Below, piece by piece: positions 1-6,416 of a stretch of 9,850 bases of DNA. The stretch comes from Thermoplasmata archaeon (lineage in GTDB: Archaea; Thermoplasmatota; Thermoplasmata; Lutacidiplasmatales; UBA184). A model generated the notes under the pieces. That model saw only the letters and a list, made by a program, of their open reading frames with translations, did no database searches and had not been told where the DNA came from. The stretch is from contig JABEUK010000036.1 in assembly GCA_013044425.1 (NCBI GenBank), forward strand, positions 1 to 9,850, written 5' to 3'. The position numbers and the translations under genes were made by a program. The number at the start of each line of letters is the position of its first letter. Within the stretch, counting starts at the first letter, position 1.

Positions 1-1715
1 ACGTTCGCCTGCGAGAACGTGAAGCTCGAGATGGATGCGTTCACGACCGCCGTGACCCCTCCATACTTGACGATCGAGAGGGTCGCCGTGCCCCTTCCCA
101 AACAACTCGACAGCGGGGTGAGCGAGAACGATGTCCAAGTGTTTCCACTGCCCGTCGCGCTAAGCTGGGTGTTCGCGGGAGCGGTCGTCCCCGCCGCGAG
201 CGAGTAGCCCTGGGGAAGGACGACGTTGTAGACGAACGTTTGCGCCCGCGTGGGGTAGCGGTAGTCGAACTGGAGCGTGTACTGGCTGTTGTTCGCCCGG
301 AGCGTGGAGCTCAGCGCGTAGCTCTGAGCGTAGTTCAGGGTCAGTGTCGCGGTGCTCGTCGGGCCGCAGGAACCGGTGGTACAGGTGGACGCGTAGGTGA
401 ACGTGTTCGTGGCCGGCTCGGTGAAGGCGGTGCCGTTGACGGTGGTCGCCGCCTGGACCGCCGGGAAGAACGGCCCGGCCGACTGGATCGCGGACGCGGC
501 CGCCCCGAGCGATGAGGCCGGGAAGTAGACCGAGGAGTTGTAGTCGAGGCCGAGCTGCGACCACAGGTCGCCGACCGAGGCGTTCGCGAAGTACGGGAGC
601 ACCGCGTTCGAGCTGAGCTGCGCCGTGGTGTTGACGGAAAGGGTCCCGTTCCCCGTCGTGCCGAGCGTCAGGCCCGAGAAGTTCAGCACGGTGCTGTAGA
701 CGGCCGGGGGTGTGATCGACGTCACGGCCACGTTCTGGTAGACCGGCGAGTTCGCGGAGACGGCCTGAGCGTAGTACGCGGTGGAGTAGCCGACCGGCGA
801 CAGGAAGACGTCGAACGGCTGCGGTCCGCTCGCGAAGTTGAGGGGGTACGTCCCGAACGAGTAGAATCCACCGGGCGAGGTCTCGCCGGAGTAGATGTAC
901 CCGTTATTCGGGTCGTAGATCGTGACGTTCCCTCCGTTGGGCACGTGGACGGCGGGACTCGTTCCGGCGATGTTCTCGAAGCCCGAGATGAGGTAGTTGT
1001 TGGCCGAGATGTTGCGGAACTCGTGGGCCGCGTTGATCACGACCCGAGTGAAGTTGTAGTGCGTGGTCGGGCCCGGAACGACCGTCTCCGCGACCCAGGT
1101 CCCCTCGGGAGCGCGCAGGCTGTACGACCCGTTCGAGCTCGTGGTGTTCGAGCTCAGGACGAATCCGTTGTAGGCGGCGTCCAGGATCTCCACGGTCGAG
1201 ACGACCGTTCGACCGGCGTACGTGACGGTCCCGTTAAGGGTCGACGAGTACGGAAGAATCGAGACCCCGGTGATGGTCACGGGCGTGCCGGTTCCGCCCG
1301 AACCGAGGTTCGCGGCCGAGAAGTAGCTGAAGGTGGGGCTCGGGTTCTGAGGGATGGCCGCGCAGGAGGGGTTGCAGCCCGAGAGGCTGAGCTTCGCCTG
1401 GGGCGCGACCCAGGCGCCCCACCAGCCCGGAGCGAGCCCGGGGGCGTTGGTGGCGCTCGAGAATGTGAACTGACCGCTCGACCCGATCGTGGTGGTCGTG
1501 TAGGTCTGGTTGGTGGCCTGGGAGACGAGGCTGACCGTGACTCCGCCCGGAACCGGGTTCGGCGCGCCCGTCGGCTGCGTGACGTACCCGTACAGCGTGT
1601 ACGTGGTTGTCGTCGTAGCCGGGGCGGCCCCGACCGGCACAATTGCGGCCAAGAGGACGACCAAGACCAATCCCACCAAGGCGACCTGCGGCACGGCTCG
1701 ATGCAACGACTTCAC
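1..1715 (-). CDS. Large secreted surface protein, N-terminal part (runs off left edge)
   Basis: The frame stays open for 571 codons from a GTG at 1715 to the window edge, so the C-terminus is missing. Residues 1-33 look like a Sec signal peptide: a short basic start (Lys2, Arg6), a Leu/Val/Ala core at about 11-26, and a possible cleavage site near Ala-Ala-Pro-Ala (30-33), followed by a Thr run. Two stretches, about 39-105 and 158-215, have the look of carboxypeptidase-regulatory-like or CNA-B-like beta-sandwich repeats (Tyr-Gly-Tyr-Val and Leu-Asn-Gly-Thr-Val openings, later Gly-x-Phe or Gly-Ser-Tyr strands). The mature part is rich in Ser, Thr, Asn, Gly and Tyr, poor in charged residues, and has more than ten Asn-x-Ser/Thr sequons. 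Close Cys pairs at 114/118 and 445/450 could form disulfides. I infer an N-glycosylated cell-surface or adhesin-like protein; the specific role is unknown. No in-frame ATG lies upstream, and GGGAG ends two bases before the GTG, so the start is likely but not certain. Confidence 0.8.
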   Translation of the reverse strand, partial: MKSLHRAVPQVALVGLVLVVLLAAIVPVGAAPATTTTTYTLYGYVTQPTGAPNPVPGGVTVSLVSQATNQTYTTTTIGSSGQFTFSSATNAPGLAPGWWGAWVAPQAKLSLSGCNPSCAAIPQNPSPTFSYFSAANLGSGGTGTPVTITGVSILPYSSTLNGTVTYAGRTVVSTVEILDAAYNGFVLSSNTTSSNGSYSLRAPEGTWVAETVVPGPTTHYNFTRVVINAAHEFRNISANNYLISGFENIAGTSPAVHVPNGGNVTIYDPNNGYIYSGETSPGGFYSFGTYPLNFASGPQPFDVFLSPVGYSTAYYAQAVSANSPVYQNVAVTSITPPAVYSTVLNFSGLTLGTTGNGTLSVNTTAQLSSNAVLPYFANASVGDLWSQLGLDYNSSVYFPASSLGAAASAIQSAGPFFPAVQAATTVNGTAFTEPATNTFTYASTCTTGSCGPTSTATLTLNYAQSYALSSTLRANNSQYTLQFDYRYPTRAQTFVYNVVLPQGYSLAAGTTAPANTQLSATGSGNTWTSFSLTPLSSCLGRGTATLSIVKYGGVTAVVNASISSFTFSQAN

Positions 1716-1731
1716 GACTCCCGTTTCTATC

Positions 1732-1749
1732 GTCCTCCTATCGGAGGAC
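1732..1749 (-). promoter_or_regulatory. Perfect inverted repeat in the leader of the surface-protein gene
   Basis: GTCCTCC and GGAGGAC form a perfect 7-bp inverted repeat around a 4-base loop. It begins about where transcription should start (about 26 bases below the TATA box at 1774-1779) and ends 16 bases before the GTG start. It could be an operator at the transcription start or an RNA hairpin at the 5' end of the message. One arm contains AGGAGG, a Shine-Dalgarno-like string, but it lies 18 bases from the GTG, too far for normal use. Regulation is an inference. Confidence 0.45.
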
Positions 1750-1770
1750 TCGGCGGCGAACCTAGTCGCT

Positions 1771-1782
1771 CTACATATAGCT
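1771..1782 (-). promoter_or_regulatory. TATA box of the surface-protein gene
   Basis: On the minus strand AGCTATATGTAG (core TATATG, 1774-1779) is a strikingly AT-rich word in GC-rich surroundings and a good archaeal box A. Transcription is expected about 25-27 bases downstream, near 1750, giving a leader of roughly 33 bases. The surface gene therefore probably has its own promoter rather than relying on read-through from the Cdc48 gene 109 bases upstream. No clear terminator for the Cdc48 gene is visible in that gap. Confidence 0.6.
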
Positions 1783-1824
1783 TGCCTAACAGAAGGTGCG
1801 GGCCACCGTCGGCTGGGGCGTTCT

Positions 1825-4050
1825 CTATCGGTAAATCGCCTGGACGGGCTCTTCCTTGCGCCGCGTCGCCCGCTCGCGGAGGAGGTGGCGCGAGAACTCC
1901 TCGTAGAACCGCAGGCTCTCGCCATCGCACGACGGGTGCAAATGTCGCAGGGCCTCGTCGAACTGGGCCATCCCCACCTTCGTGGCCTTCAGGTTCTCAC
2001 GGATCGCCCCGAGTCCCGCCTCGCGGCAGAGGGCGGCGAGGTCGCTCCCTACGAACCCGTCCGTGCGGGCGGCGAGCTGATCGAGATCGACGTCGTGAGC
2101 GAGGGGCATCTTCCGGGTGTGTACCTTTAGGATCTCGAGCCGCCCGGCCACGTCGGGGGGTCCCACGTAGAGCAGGTGGTCGAAGCGCCCCGTGCGTAGG
2201 AGCGCTTCATCGATGATGTCCGGTCGGTTGGTGGCCGCCAGCACGAGCACCCGCTCCAACGATTCGAGCCCATCGATCGAGGTGAGGAGCTGGTTGACGA
2301 TCCGTTCGGTGACGCCGCTCGAGCTCTGGAGCCCCCGCTTCGGCGCGATCGCATCGATCTCGTCGATGAAGACGATGGAGGGGGAGGCCTGACGGGCCTT
2401 CTTGAAGATCATCCGGATCGCCTTCTCGCTCTCCCCGACCCACTTGCTCATCACCTCGGGTCCTTTCACCGAGATGAAGTTCGCTTGACTCTCGGTGGCC
2501 GCGGCCTTGGCGAGCAGGGTCTTGCCGACCCCGGGGGGCCCGTAGAACAAGATCCCGCGAGATGGTTCGATCCCCATCTGCTCGAAGACCTGGGGGTTCT
2601 TGAACGGCAACTCGACCGACTCCTCGAGGATCCGACGGACGCTCGCGAGCCCTCCGACCTCCTCCCAGCGCGTGGAGGGGATTTCGACCGTGACGTCGCG
2701 CAGGCTCGAGGGCTCGATCTGCTTGAGCGCCTCTCGGAAGTCCTTGTCGGTGACCTTCATACGCTCCAGGAGGGAGATGGGGATCGGCTGGTCGAAATCG
2801 ATCTCGGGAAGGTACCGGCGGAGCGCCCGCATGGCCGCCTCGCGGGCGAGCGCCGAGAGATCGGCTCCGACGAACCCGTGGGAGAGGGCGGCGAGCTCCC
2901 GCAGGGTTCGTTCGCGCTCCCGTTCGGTCCCCTCGATGGGCATGCCACGGGTATGGATCTGGAGGATCTCGAGGCGGCCGGCCTGGGTCGGGACCCCGAT
3001 CTCGATCTCGCGGTCGAACCGCCCCGGGCGCCGCAGCGCCGGATCGATGGCCTCCTCCCGATTGGTCGCCCCGATGACGATGACGTTCCCTCGGCCGGAG
3101 AGCCCATCCATGAGCGTGAGGAGCTGGGCGACGACCCGCCGTTCCACCTCGCCGACGACCTCGTCCCGTCGGGGCGCGATGGAGTCGAGCTCGTCGATGA
3201 AGATCACGCTGGGGGCGTTCTTCTCGGCCTCCTCGAACTTCTCCCGGAGCTCTTTCTCGCTCTCTCCGTAGTACTTCGAGATGATCTCGGGGCCCTGGAT
3301 CCCAATGAAGTGCGCACCGGCTTCGTTGGCCACGGCCTTCGCGATCAAGGTCTTGCCGGTGCCCGGGGGCCCGTAGAGCAGGACGCCCTTCGGAGGGGTG
3401 ATGGCGAGCCGATCGAAGAGCTCGGGGTGCTTGAGGGGGAGTTCGATCATCTCCCGCACGCGTCCGAGTTTCTCCTTCAGGCCGCCGATGTCTTCGTAGG
3501 AGATCCGAGGGGCCGCAACCTCCGTCTCGCTGACCGTCTCCTCTTTGATCGTGATCAGGGTCGAGGGCGCCACCTGGACGATCCCCTTCGGCTGGGTCGA
3601 GACGACCATGAACGGCAGAGAGCCTCCCATGAGGAAGACCCCGGGAATGACGAACACGTCTCCACGAACGAACGGACGTCGCGCGAGCGCCTTCTGGACG
3701 AAAGCGTCCAGACCCGGCCCGAGGTCCATGCGAGAGGAGCCGGCGTAGATCGGTGCGATGGTGATGGCGTCGGCGAGTGGACAATCGATTCGGGTCACCT
3801 GGACGCGGTCCCCGATGCTCACCCCGGCGTTGCGGCGGACGACGGCCTCGATACGAACGAGCGCTTTGCCCTCGTCGTCGGCGGGCGCCCGGCTCACCAC
3901 GGCGGGGGTCGTCTTGCGACCCCGGATCTCGACGATATCCCCGATGCCAACCTTCAGCCGCTGACGCGTCTGGTTGTCGAGACGAGCGGCCCCCAGGCCC
4001 ACGTCCTGCTGGGAGACCTCTGCGACGCGGAGGTGGGCACTTTCCCCCAT
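1825..4050 (-). CDS. cdc48: Cdc48/VAT-type AAA+ ATPase (p97 family unfoldase)
   Basis: This 741-residue protein matches the architecture and usual length (about 745) of archaeal VAT, a cytosolic hexamer that unfolds proteins using ATP. The N domain (about 1-185) opens with the family hallmark Leu-Arg-Val-Ala-Glu...Gln-Gln-Asp-Val-Gly. The D1 ATPase has Walker A GPPGTGKT at 227-234 and Walker B with Asp286-Glu287. D2 has GPPGVGKT at 504-511 and Asp563-Glu564. Both ATPase sites look intact, and RPGRFD-type arginine segments follow. The C-terminus ends Ala-Ile-Tyr-Arg, which fits the HbYX (hydrophobic-Tyr-any) motif that lets proteasomal ATPases dock on the 20S core. The ATG at 4050 fits the family N-terminus and lies about 30 bases from a TATA-like box. 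The gene is divergent from the plus-strand series. Family assignment is certain; proteasome pairing is inferred. Confidence 0.98.
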   Translation of the reverse strand: MGESAHLRVAEVSQQDVGLGAARLDNQTRQRLKVGIGDIVEIRGRKTTPAVVSRAPADDEGKALVRIEAVVRRNAGVSIGDRVQVTRIDCPLADAITIAPIYAGSSRMDLGPGLDAFVQKALARRPFVRGDVFVIPGVFLMGGSLPFMVVSTQPKGIVQVAPSTLITIKEETVSETEVAAPRISYEDIGGLKEKLGRVREMIELPLKHPELFDRLAITPPKGVLLYGPPGTGKTLIAKAVANEAGAHFIGIQGPEIISKYYGESEKELREKFEEAEKNAPSVIFIDELDSIAPRRDEVVGEVERRVVAQLLTLMDGLSGRGNVIVIGATNREEAIDPALRRPGRFDREIEIGVPTQAGRLEILQIHTRGMPIEGTERERERTLRELAALSHGFVGADLSALAREAAMRALRRYLPEIDFDQPIPISLLERMKVTDKDFREALKQIEPSSLRDVTVEIPSTRWEEVGGLASVRRILEESVELPFKNPQVFEQMGIEPSRGILFYGPPGVGKTLLAKAAATESQANFISVKGPEVMSKWVGESEKAIRMIFKKARQASPSIVFIDEIDAIAPKRGLQSSSGVTERIVNQLLTSIDGLESLERVLVLAATNRPDIIDEALLRTGRFDHLLYVGPPDVAGRLEILKVHTRKMPLAHDVDLDQLAARTDGFVGSDLAALCREAGLGAIRENLKATKVGMAQFDEALRHLHPSCDGESLRFYEEFSRHLLRERATRRKEEPVQAIYR

Positions 4051-4062
4051 CGGCGAGCGCGT

Positions 4063-4072
4063 CCACGCGTGG
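4063..4072. promoter_or_regulatory. 10-bp palindrome between the Cdc48 TATA box and start codon
   Basis: CCACGCGTGG is perfectly self-complementary and sits between the minus-strand TATA-like box (4078-4083) and the ATG at 4050. A dimeric regulator bound here would block transcription initiation of the Cdc48 gene. Short palindromes are common by chance in GC-rich DNA, so this is only a candidate operator. Confidence 0.25.
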
Positions 4073-4077
4073 GTCGC

Positions 4078-4083
4078 TCTAAA
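4078..4083 (-). promoter_or_regulatory. TATA-like box of the Cdc48 gene
   Basis: On the minus strand TTTAGA, within CCATTTAGAGC, is the most AT-rich word ahead of the gene. Its centre is about 30 bases from the ATG at 4050, so the transcript should be leaderless or nearly so. No Shine-Dalgarno-like sequence lies just before the ATG, which agrees with this. Confidence 0.5.
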
Positions 4084-4119
4084 TGGCTTCGGCCGACGGG
4101 CACCACGGTCCGAAGGAAG

Positions 4120-4125
4120 ATATTA
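4120..4125 (+). promoter_or_regulatory. TATA box of the unrecognised gene at 4152
   Basis: ATATTA, preceded by a purine-rich GAAGGAAG stretch that could serve as the B-recognition element, is centred about 29 bases before the ATG at 4152. This spacing predicts a leaderless message and supports 4152 as the true start. An in-frame upstream ATG at 4083 would lie ahead of this promoter. Confidence 0.6.
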
Positions 4126-4151
4126 GGGCCCGCTCCCATCGTCGAGAGCCG

Positions 4152-5057
4152 ATGGGAGAGGGGGCAAGCACGGCCGCAGAATTGCGCCGCCTGTTCGAGG
4201 CCGCGGGGTACCGGATCGAAGATCAGCCGCAAGGCTGGATCTCCGTCCGGGCGCAGGACCGTCGGGCGTTCGTGGCCGCTGCCGCGCTCAACTCGCCCGT
4301 GGACTTCGAGTCGTGGTACCCCCCAGATTCCGTCCATCGCGTACTCTACTACCCGGCCGACCCCGGGGAGATCGCACGAGAGCTGGCGGCGCGCCGCGGC
4401 ATCGAGGTGCTCGATCCCGGGACCCTCGGACCCGCTCTCGGAGAGCTCCTGCTCGGCCCCGTGCTCCCGGTCCGTGAACGCTCGGACGCCTCTCCCGCGG
4501 TGGGCCTGATCGCACCGGCCCTGCTCATACCGGAGGGCGCGAGCACGATCCGTCCACGGATCGGTCCGGAGGAGGTCGAAGCGCTCGTCACGGGCGTCGG
4601 TGTGCACTACACTCTGCGGCTCGTTCCGTACTTCCTCGCTCCCTACCGGGTGCGGACCCCCTCCGTCCACGGGGGAGCGGGCGTCGTGTCCGACCATGTG
4701 GTCGCGGTCAATGCACTCGCTCGCCGAGCGGAGATCTGGGAGCCGCAGGAGCACGAGCTCGTCGGGGATCTTCCCGGTCACCACCCCCGGCTGCAACCGG
4801 AGATCACCGAATCTCAGGCCGTCGCGATCGCGCTCCAGGGGATCCGGCGCCACCATACGGTGAACGTCGATCACACCGAACAGCACGGGGAAGCGATCGT
4901 GATCGAGACCCGACGCCTCCCCCCGGCGATCGGGGACATCGAGATCGGGCCCCGTGTGCTGATCTATGTACCGTTCTGGTACGTGGAAGGGAACGACGGA
5001 CGGGTCGTCCTGGACGCCGTGACGGGCCGGCGAACGAGCGAAGAGAGCCCTCCCTGA
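4152..5057 (+). CDS. Unrecognised 301-residue two-part protein
   Basis: I do not recognise this protein. No signal peptide or membrane helix is evident, so it is probably cytosolic. Residues 1-110 alternate helices and strands: a helix followed by Ala-Gly-Tyr, a strand around Trp-Ile-Ser-Val (29-32), then a helix leading to Gly-Ile-Glu-Val-Leu-Asp. The pattern recalls restriction-endonuclease-like folds, but I see no confident catalytic set. The C-terminal half has two similar hydrophobic-Pro-aromatic patches, Leu-Val-Pro-Tyr-Phe (157-161) and Tyr-Val-Pro-Phe-Trp (272-276). The second is followed by Gly-Arg-Val-Val-Leu-Asp-Ala-Val-Thr-Gly (283-292), a strand-turn seen at the end of several small beta domains. 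Its start is set by the TATA box 29 bases upstream; an ATG at 4083 would add 23 low-complexity residues. It is transcribed divergently from the Cdc48 gene, with the starts 101 bases apart, which allows but does not prove shared control. Confidence 0.85.
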   Translation: MGEGASTAAELRRLFEAAGYRIEDQPQGWISVRAQDRRAFVAAAALNSPVDFESWYPPDSVHRVLYYPADPGEIARELAARRGIEVLDPGTLGPALGELLLGPVLPVRERSDASPAVGLIAPALLIPEGASTIRPRIGPEEVEALVTGVGVHYTLRLVPYFLAPYRVRTPSVHGGAGVVSDHVVAVNALARRAEIWEPQEHELVGDLPGHHPRLQPEITESQAVAIALQGIRRHHTVNVDHTEQHGEAIVIETRRLPPAIGDIEIGPRVLIYVPFWYVEGNDGRVVLDAVTGRRTSEESPP

Positions 5058-5082
5058 GGCACCCCCGACCCCACCGAGCGTC

Positions 5083-5090
5083 AAATACAC
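5083..5090 (+). promoter_or_regulatory. TATA-like box of the MBL-fold hydrolase gene
   Basis: AAATACAC is the only AT-rich word in the 52-base gap after the upstream gene. Its core is centred about 24 bases before the GTG at 5110. This supports a leaderless transcript and the GTG as start codon, since no Shine-Dalgarno sequence is evident. Confidence 0.45.
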
Positions 5091-5109
5091 AGCGCTCCTG
5101 CGTCGCTTC

Positions 5110-5721
5110 GTGATCCTCGAACAGCACCGGGTGGGCCCGTACCTCAACTTCACCTATCTCGTGGCGAGCGGGGAGGGCGGAGACGCGGTCGTTATCGATC
5201 CCTCCTACGGCATCGAGCCGGTCCTCCGCTCGATCGACGCGCACCGGGTCCAAGTGCGCTACGTCCTCAACACTCACAGTCACGCCGATCACATCGCGGG
5301 CAACGGGGAGGTACGCGAGCGCACCGGCGCGAAGGTGGTCGCTCACCGCTCGGCACCGATCGGCCAGGATCGATCCGTCGACGACGGCGATCGCATCGAG
5401 GTCGGACGGATTCGGTTCGACGTGCTCCACACTCCGGGGCACACCGCGGACTCGGTACTCTATCTCTTCGAGGGAAACGTTGCCACGGGCGACACCCTGT
5501 TCGTAGGGGAGTGCGGGCGGACGGACCTGCCGGGAGGGAGCCCATCGCAAATGTACGACAGCCTCTTCGGGCACGTGATCCGGTTGGACGACGCGCTCGT
5601 CGTGCTGCCCGGTCACGACTACGGGCCCACTCCAACCTCTACGATTGGCCAGGAAAAGAAGGAAAACTACACGTTGAAGCCCCGAACCCGCGAAGAGTTC
5701 CTTCGATTCCTGCAGGAGTGA
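5110..5721 (+). CDS. Metallo-beta-lactamase-fold hydrolase, glyoxalase II / ETHE1-like
   Basis: This 203-residue cytosolic-type protein is a short member of the MBL superfamily. All metal-ligand positions are visible: the HSHADH motif (56-61, giving His56, His58, Asp60, His61), His111 in HTPGH, Asp128 in Gly-Asp-Thr-Leu-Phe, and His169 in Pro-Gly-His-Asp-Tyr. Following Asp128 is Cys-Gly-Arg-Thr-Asp (135-139), which resembles the segment in ETHE1-type persulfide dioxygenases and related hydrolases. Glyoxalase II enzymes hydrolyse S-lactoylglutathione or similar thioesters, and ETHE1 oxidises thiol persulfides. The sequence alone does not decide between them, and an archaeon may use a thiol other than glutathione. 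It ends 11 bases before the Cgi121-like gene and probably shares a transcript with it. Confidence 0.92.
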   Translation: MILEQHRVGPYLNFTYLVASGEGGDAVVIDPSYGIEPVLRSIDAHRVQVRYVLNTHSHADHIAGNGEVRERTGAKVVAHRSAPIGQDRSVDDGDRIEVGRIRFDVLHTPGHTADSVLYLFEGNVATGDTLFVGECGRTDLPGGSPSQMYDSLFGHVIRLDDALVVLPGHDYGPTPTSTIGQEKKENYTLKPRTREEFLRFLQE

Positions 5722-5732
5722 ACCCTAGACCC

Positions 5733-6377
5733 ATGACTCCGCTGCCCGCCGCTGAGAATCGCAAGCTCTGGGCAGTCGGAGGGCGGCGCGTCGGGAGTGG
5801 GGGGGCCGATGCAGGTGCCATGATCCGGACCCTGCGTGCCCTCGCGCTTGAATCGGAGGCTCTGGTGGCCCTCTTCGACGCCCGTGCGATCGCGGGGGAA
5901 CGCCATCTTCTCTCGGCGTGGGCGCATCTCGGTCGATCGCGCGAGCACGGTGAGTCCCGCCTGCGCGAGCGAGGGGCCGAGTTCGCGCTCTATGTCGCTG
6001 GCGAGGATCAGCTCGGCCGCGCGCTCGCGAAGGTCGGCGTGGCCGCGGATACCGAGCGGTTCGTGCTCGTGGGAGAACGTCCGCTCGAGCCGGGTCCGCT
6101 CCTCGAACGCTTCGGCCTCGTGCTGGACCCGGCGGCTTACCCCGTTCCCCCGAGCGAGGCGACGCTCGGGCGGTTGGGAATCGGTGAGGCAGATCGCACG
6201 GCCGTGGCGCAGAGCTCCTGGGAGGGTCTGGTCCTCGAGCGCGTCGCGTTGGTCGACCTCAATGCGAGCACGGCGAGCGAGCCCGGGCGCGCGCGCAAGG
6301 ACGCCCCCGCGAATCCCCCTGGGCAGGGGTCCAGTCGGCCGCCCCCGAAGGGTGCCGGCTCGAAGGCAAAGCATTAA
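5733..6377 (+). CDS. cgi121: Probable KEOPS complex subunit Cgi121
   Basis: The 214-residue product fits Cgi121 (TPRKB), the small KEOPS subunit that binds tRNA and helps Kae1 and Bud32 make N6-threonylcarbamoyladenosine (t6A37) on ANN-decoding tRNAs. Visible hallmarks are an Ile-Ala-Gly-x-x-His-Leu-x-x-Ala helix start (53-62) and Glu-Phe-Ala-Leu-Tyr-Val-Ala-Gly-x-x-Gln (83-93) with a following helix ending in Val-Gly-Val (101-103). These correspond to the family's Glu-x-Leu-Leu-Tyr-x-x-Gly-x-Arg-Gln-Ile region. The last 36 residues (about 179-214) form a Pro/Gly/Lys-rich, probably disordered tail beyond the usual family length. The ATG at 5733 lies 11 bases after the hydrolase stop; GGAGTGA overlapping that stop could serve as the ribosome site. 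A longer frame opens upstream inside the hydrolase gene but gives Arg-rich shadow sequence. Homology is recognised by pattern only. Confidence 0.75.
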   Translation: MTPLPAAENRKLWAVGGRRVGSGGADAGAMIRTLRALALESEALVALFDARAIAGERHLLSAWAHLGRSREHGESRLRERGAEFALYVAGEDQLGRALAKVGVAADTERFVLVGERPLEPGPLLERFGLVLDPAAYPVPPSEATLGRLGIGEADRTAVAQSSWEGLVLERVALVDLNASTASEPGRARKDAPANPPGQGSSRPPPKGAGSKAKH

Positions 6378-6416
6378 CGACACGACCCCGTCCTCGGGAC
6401 GCCCGCGCAAAGCCGT

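Noticed and set aside
945..2216. Plus-strand open frame of 423 codons across the surface-protein and Cdc48 genes
   Set aside because: It crosses two real minus-strand genes and their promoter region. Its translation is an Arg/Gly/Val-rich shadow with no domain.
2207..4066. Minus-strand open frame of 619 codons in another frame of the Cdc48 gene
   Set aside because: It overlaps the Cdc48 frame almost fully and encodes Arg/Pro-rich shadow sequence. The true frame has all AAA+ motifs.
4083..4151. Upstream ATG start for the 301-residue protein at 4083
   Set aside because: It precedes the TATA box at 4120-4125 and adds a low-complexity stretch. The leaderless spacing supports 4152.
2485..4509. 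Long plus-strand open frame (674 codons) opposite the Cdc48 gene
   Set aside because: It is antisense to a certain protein-coding gene. Its translation is rich in Asp, Arg, Gly and Leu with no recognisable domain, as expected from the complement of a GC-rich gene.
5511..5732. N-terminal extension of the Cgi121-like frame into the MBL gene
   Set aside because: This part overlaps the certain MBL-fold frame and reads as Arg/Pro-rich shadow sequence. The Cgi121-like region begins after 5733.
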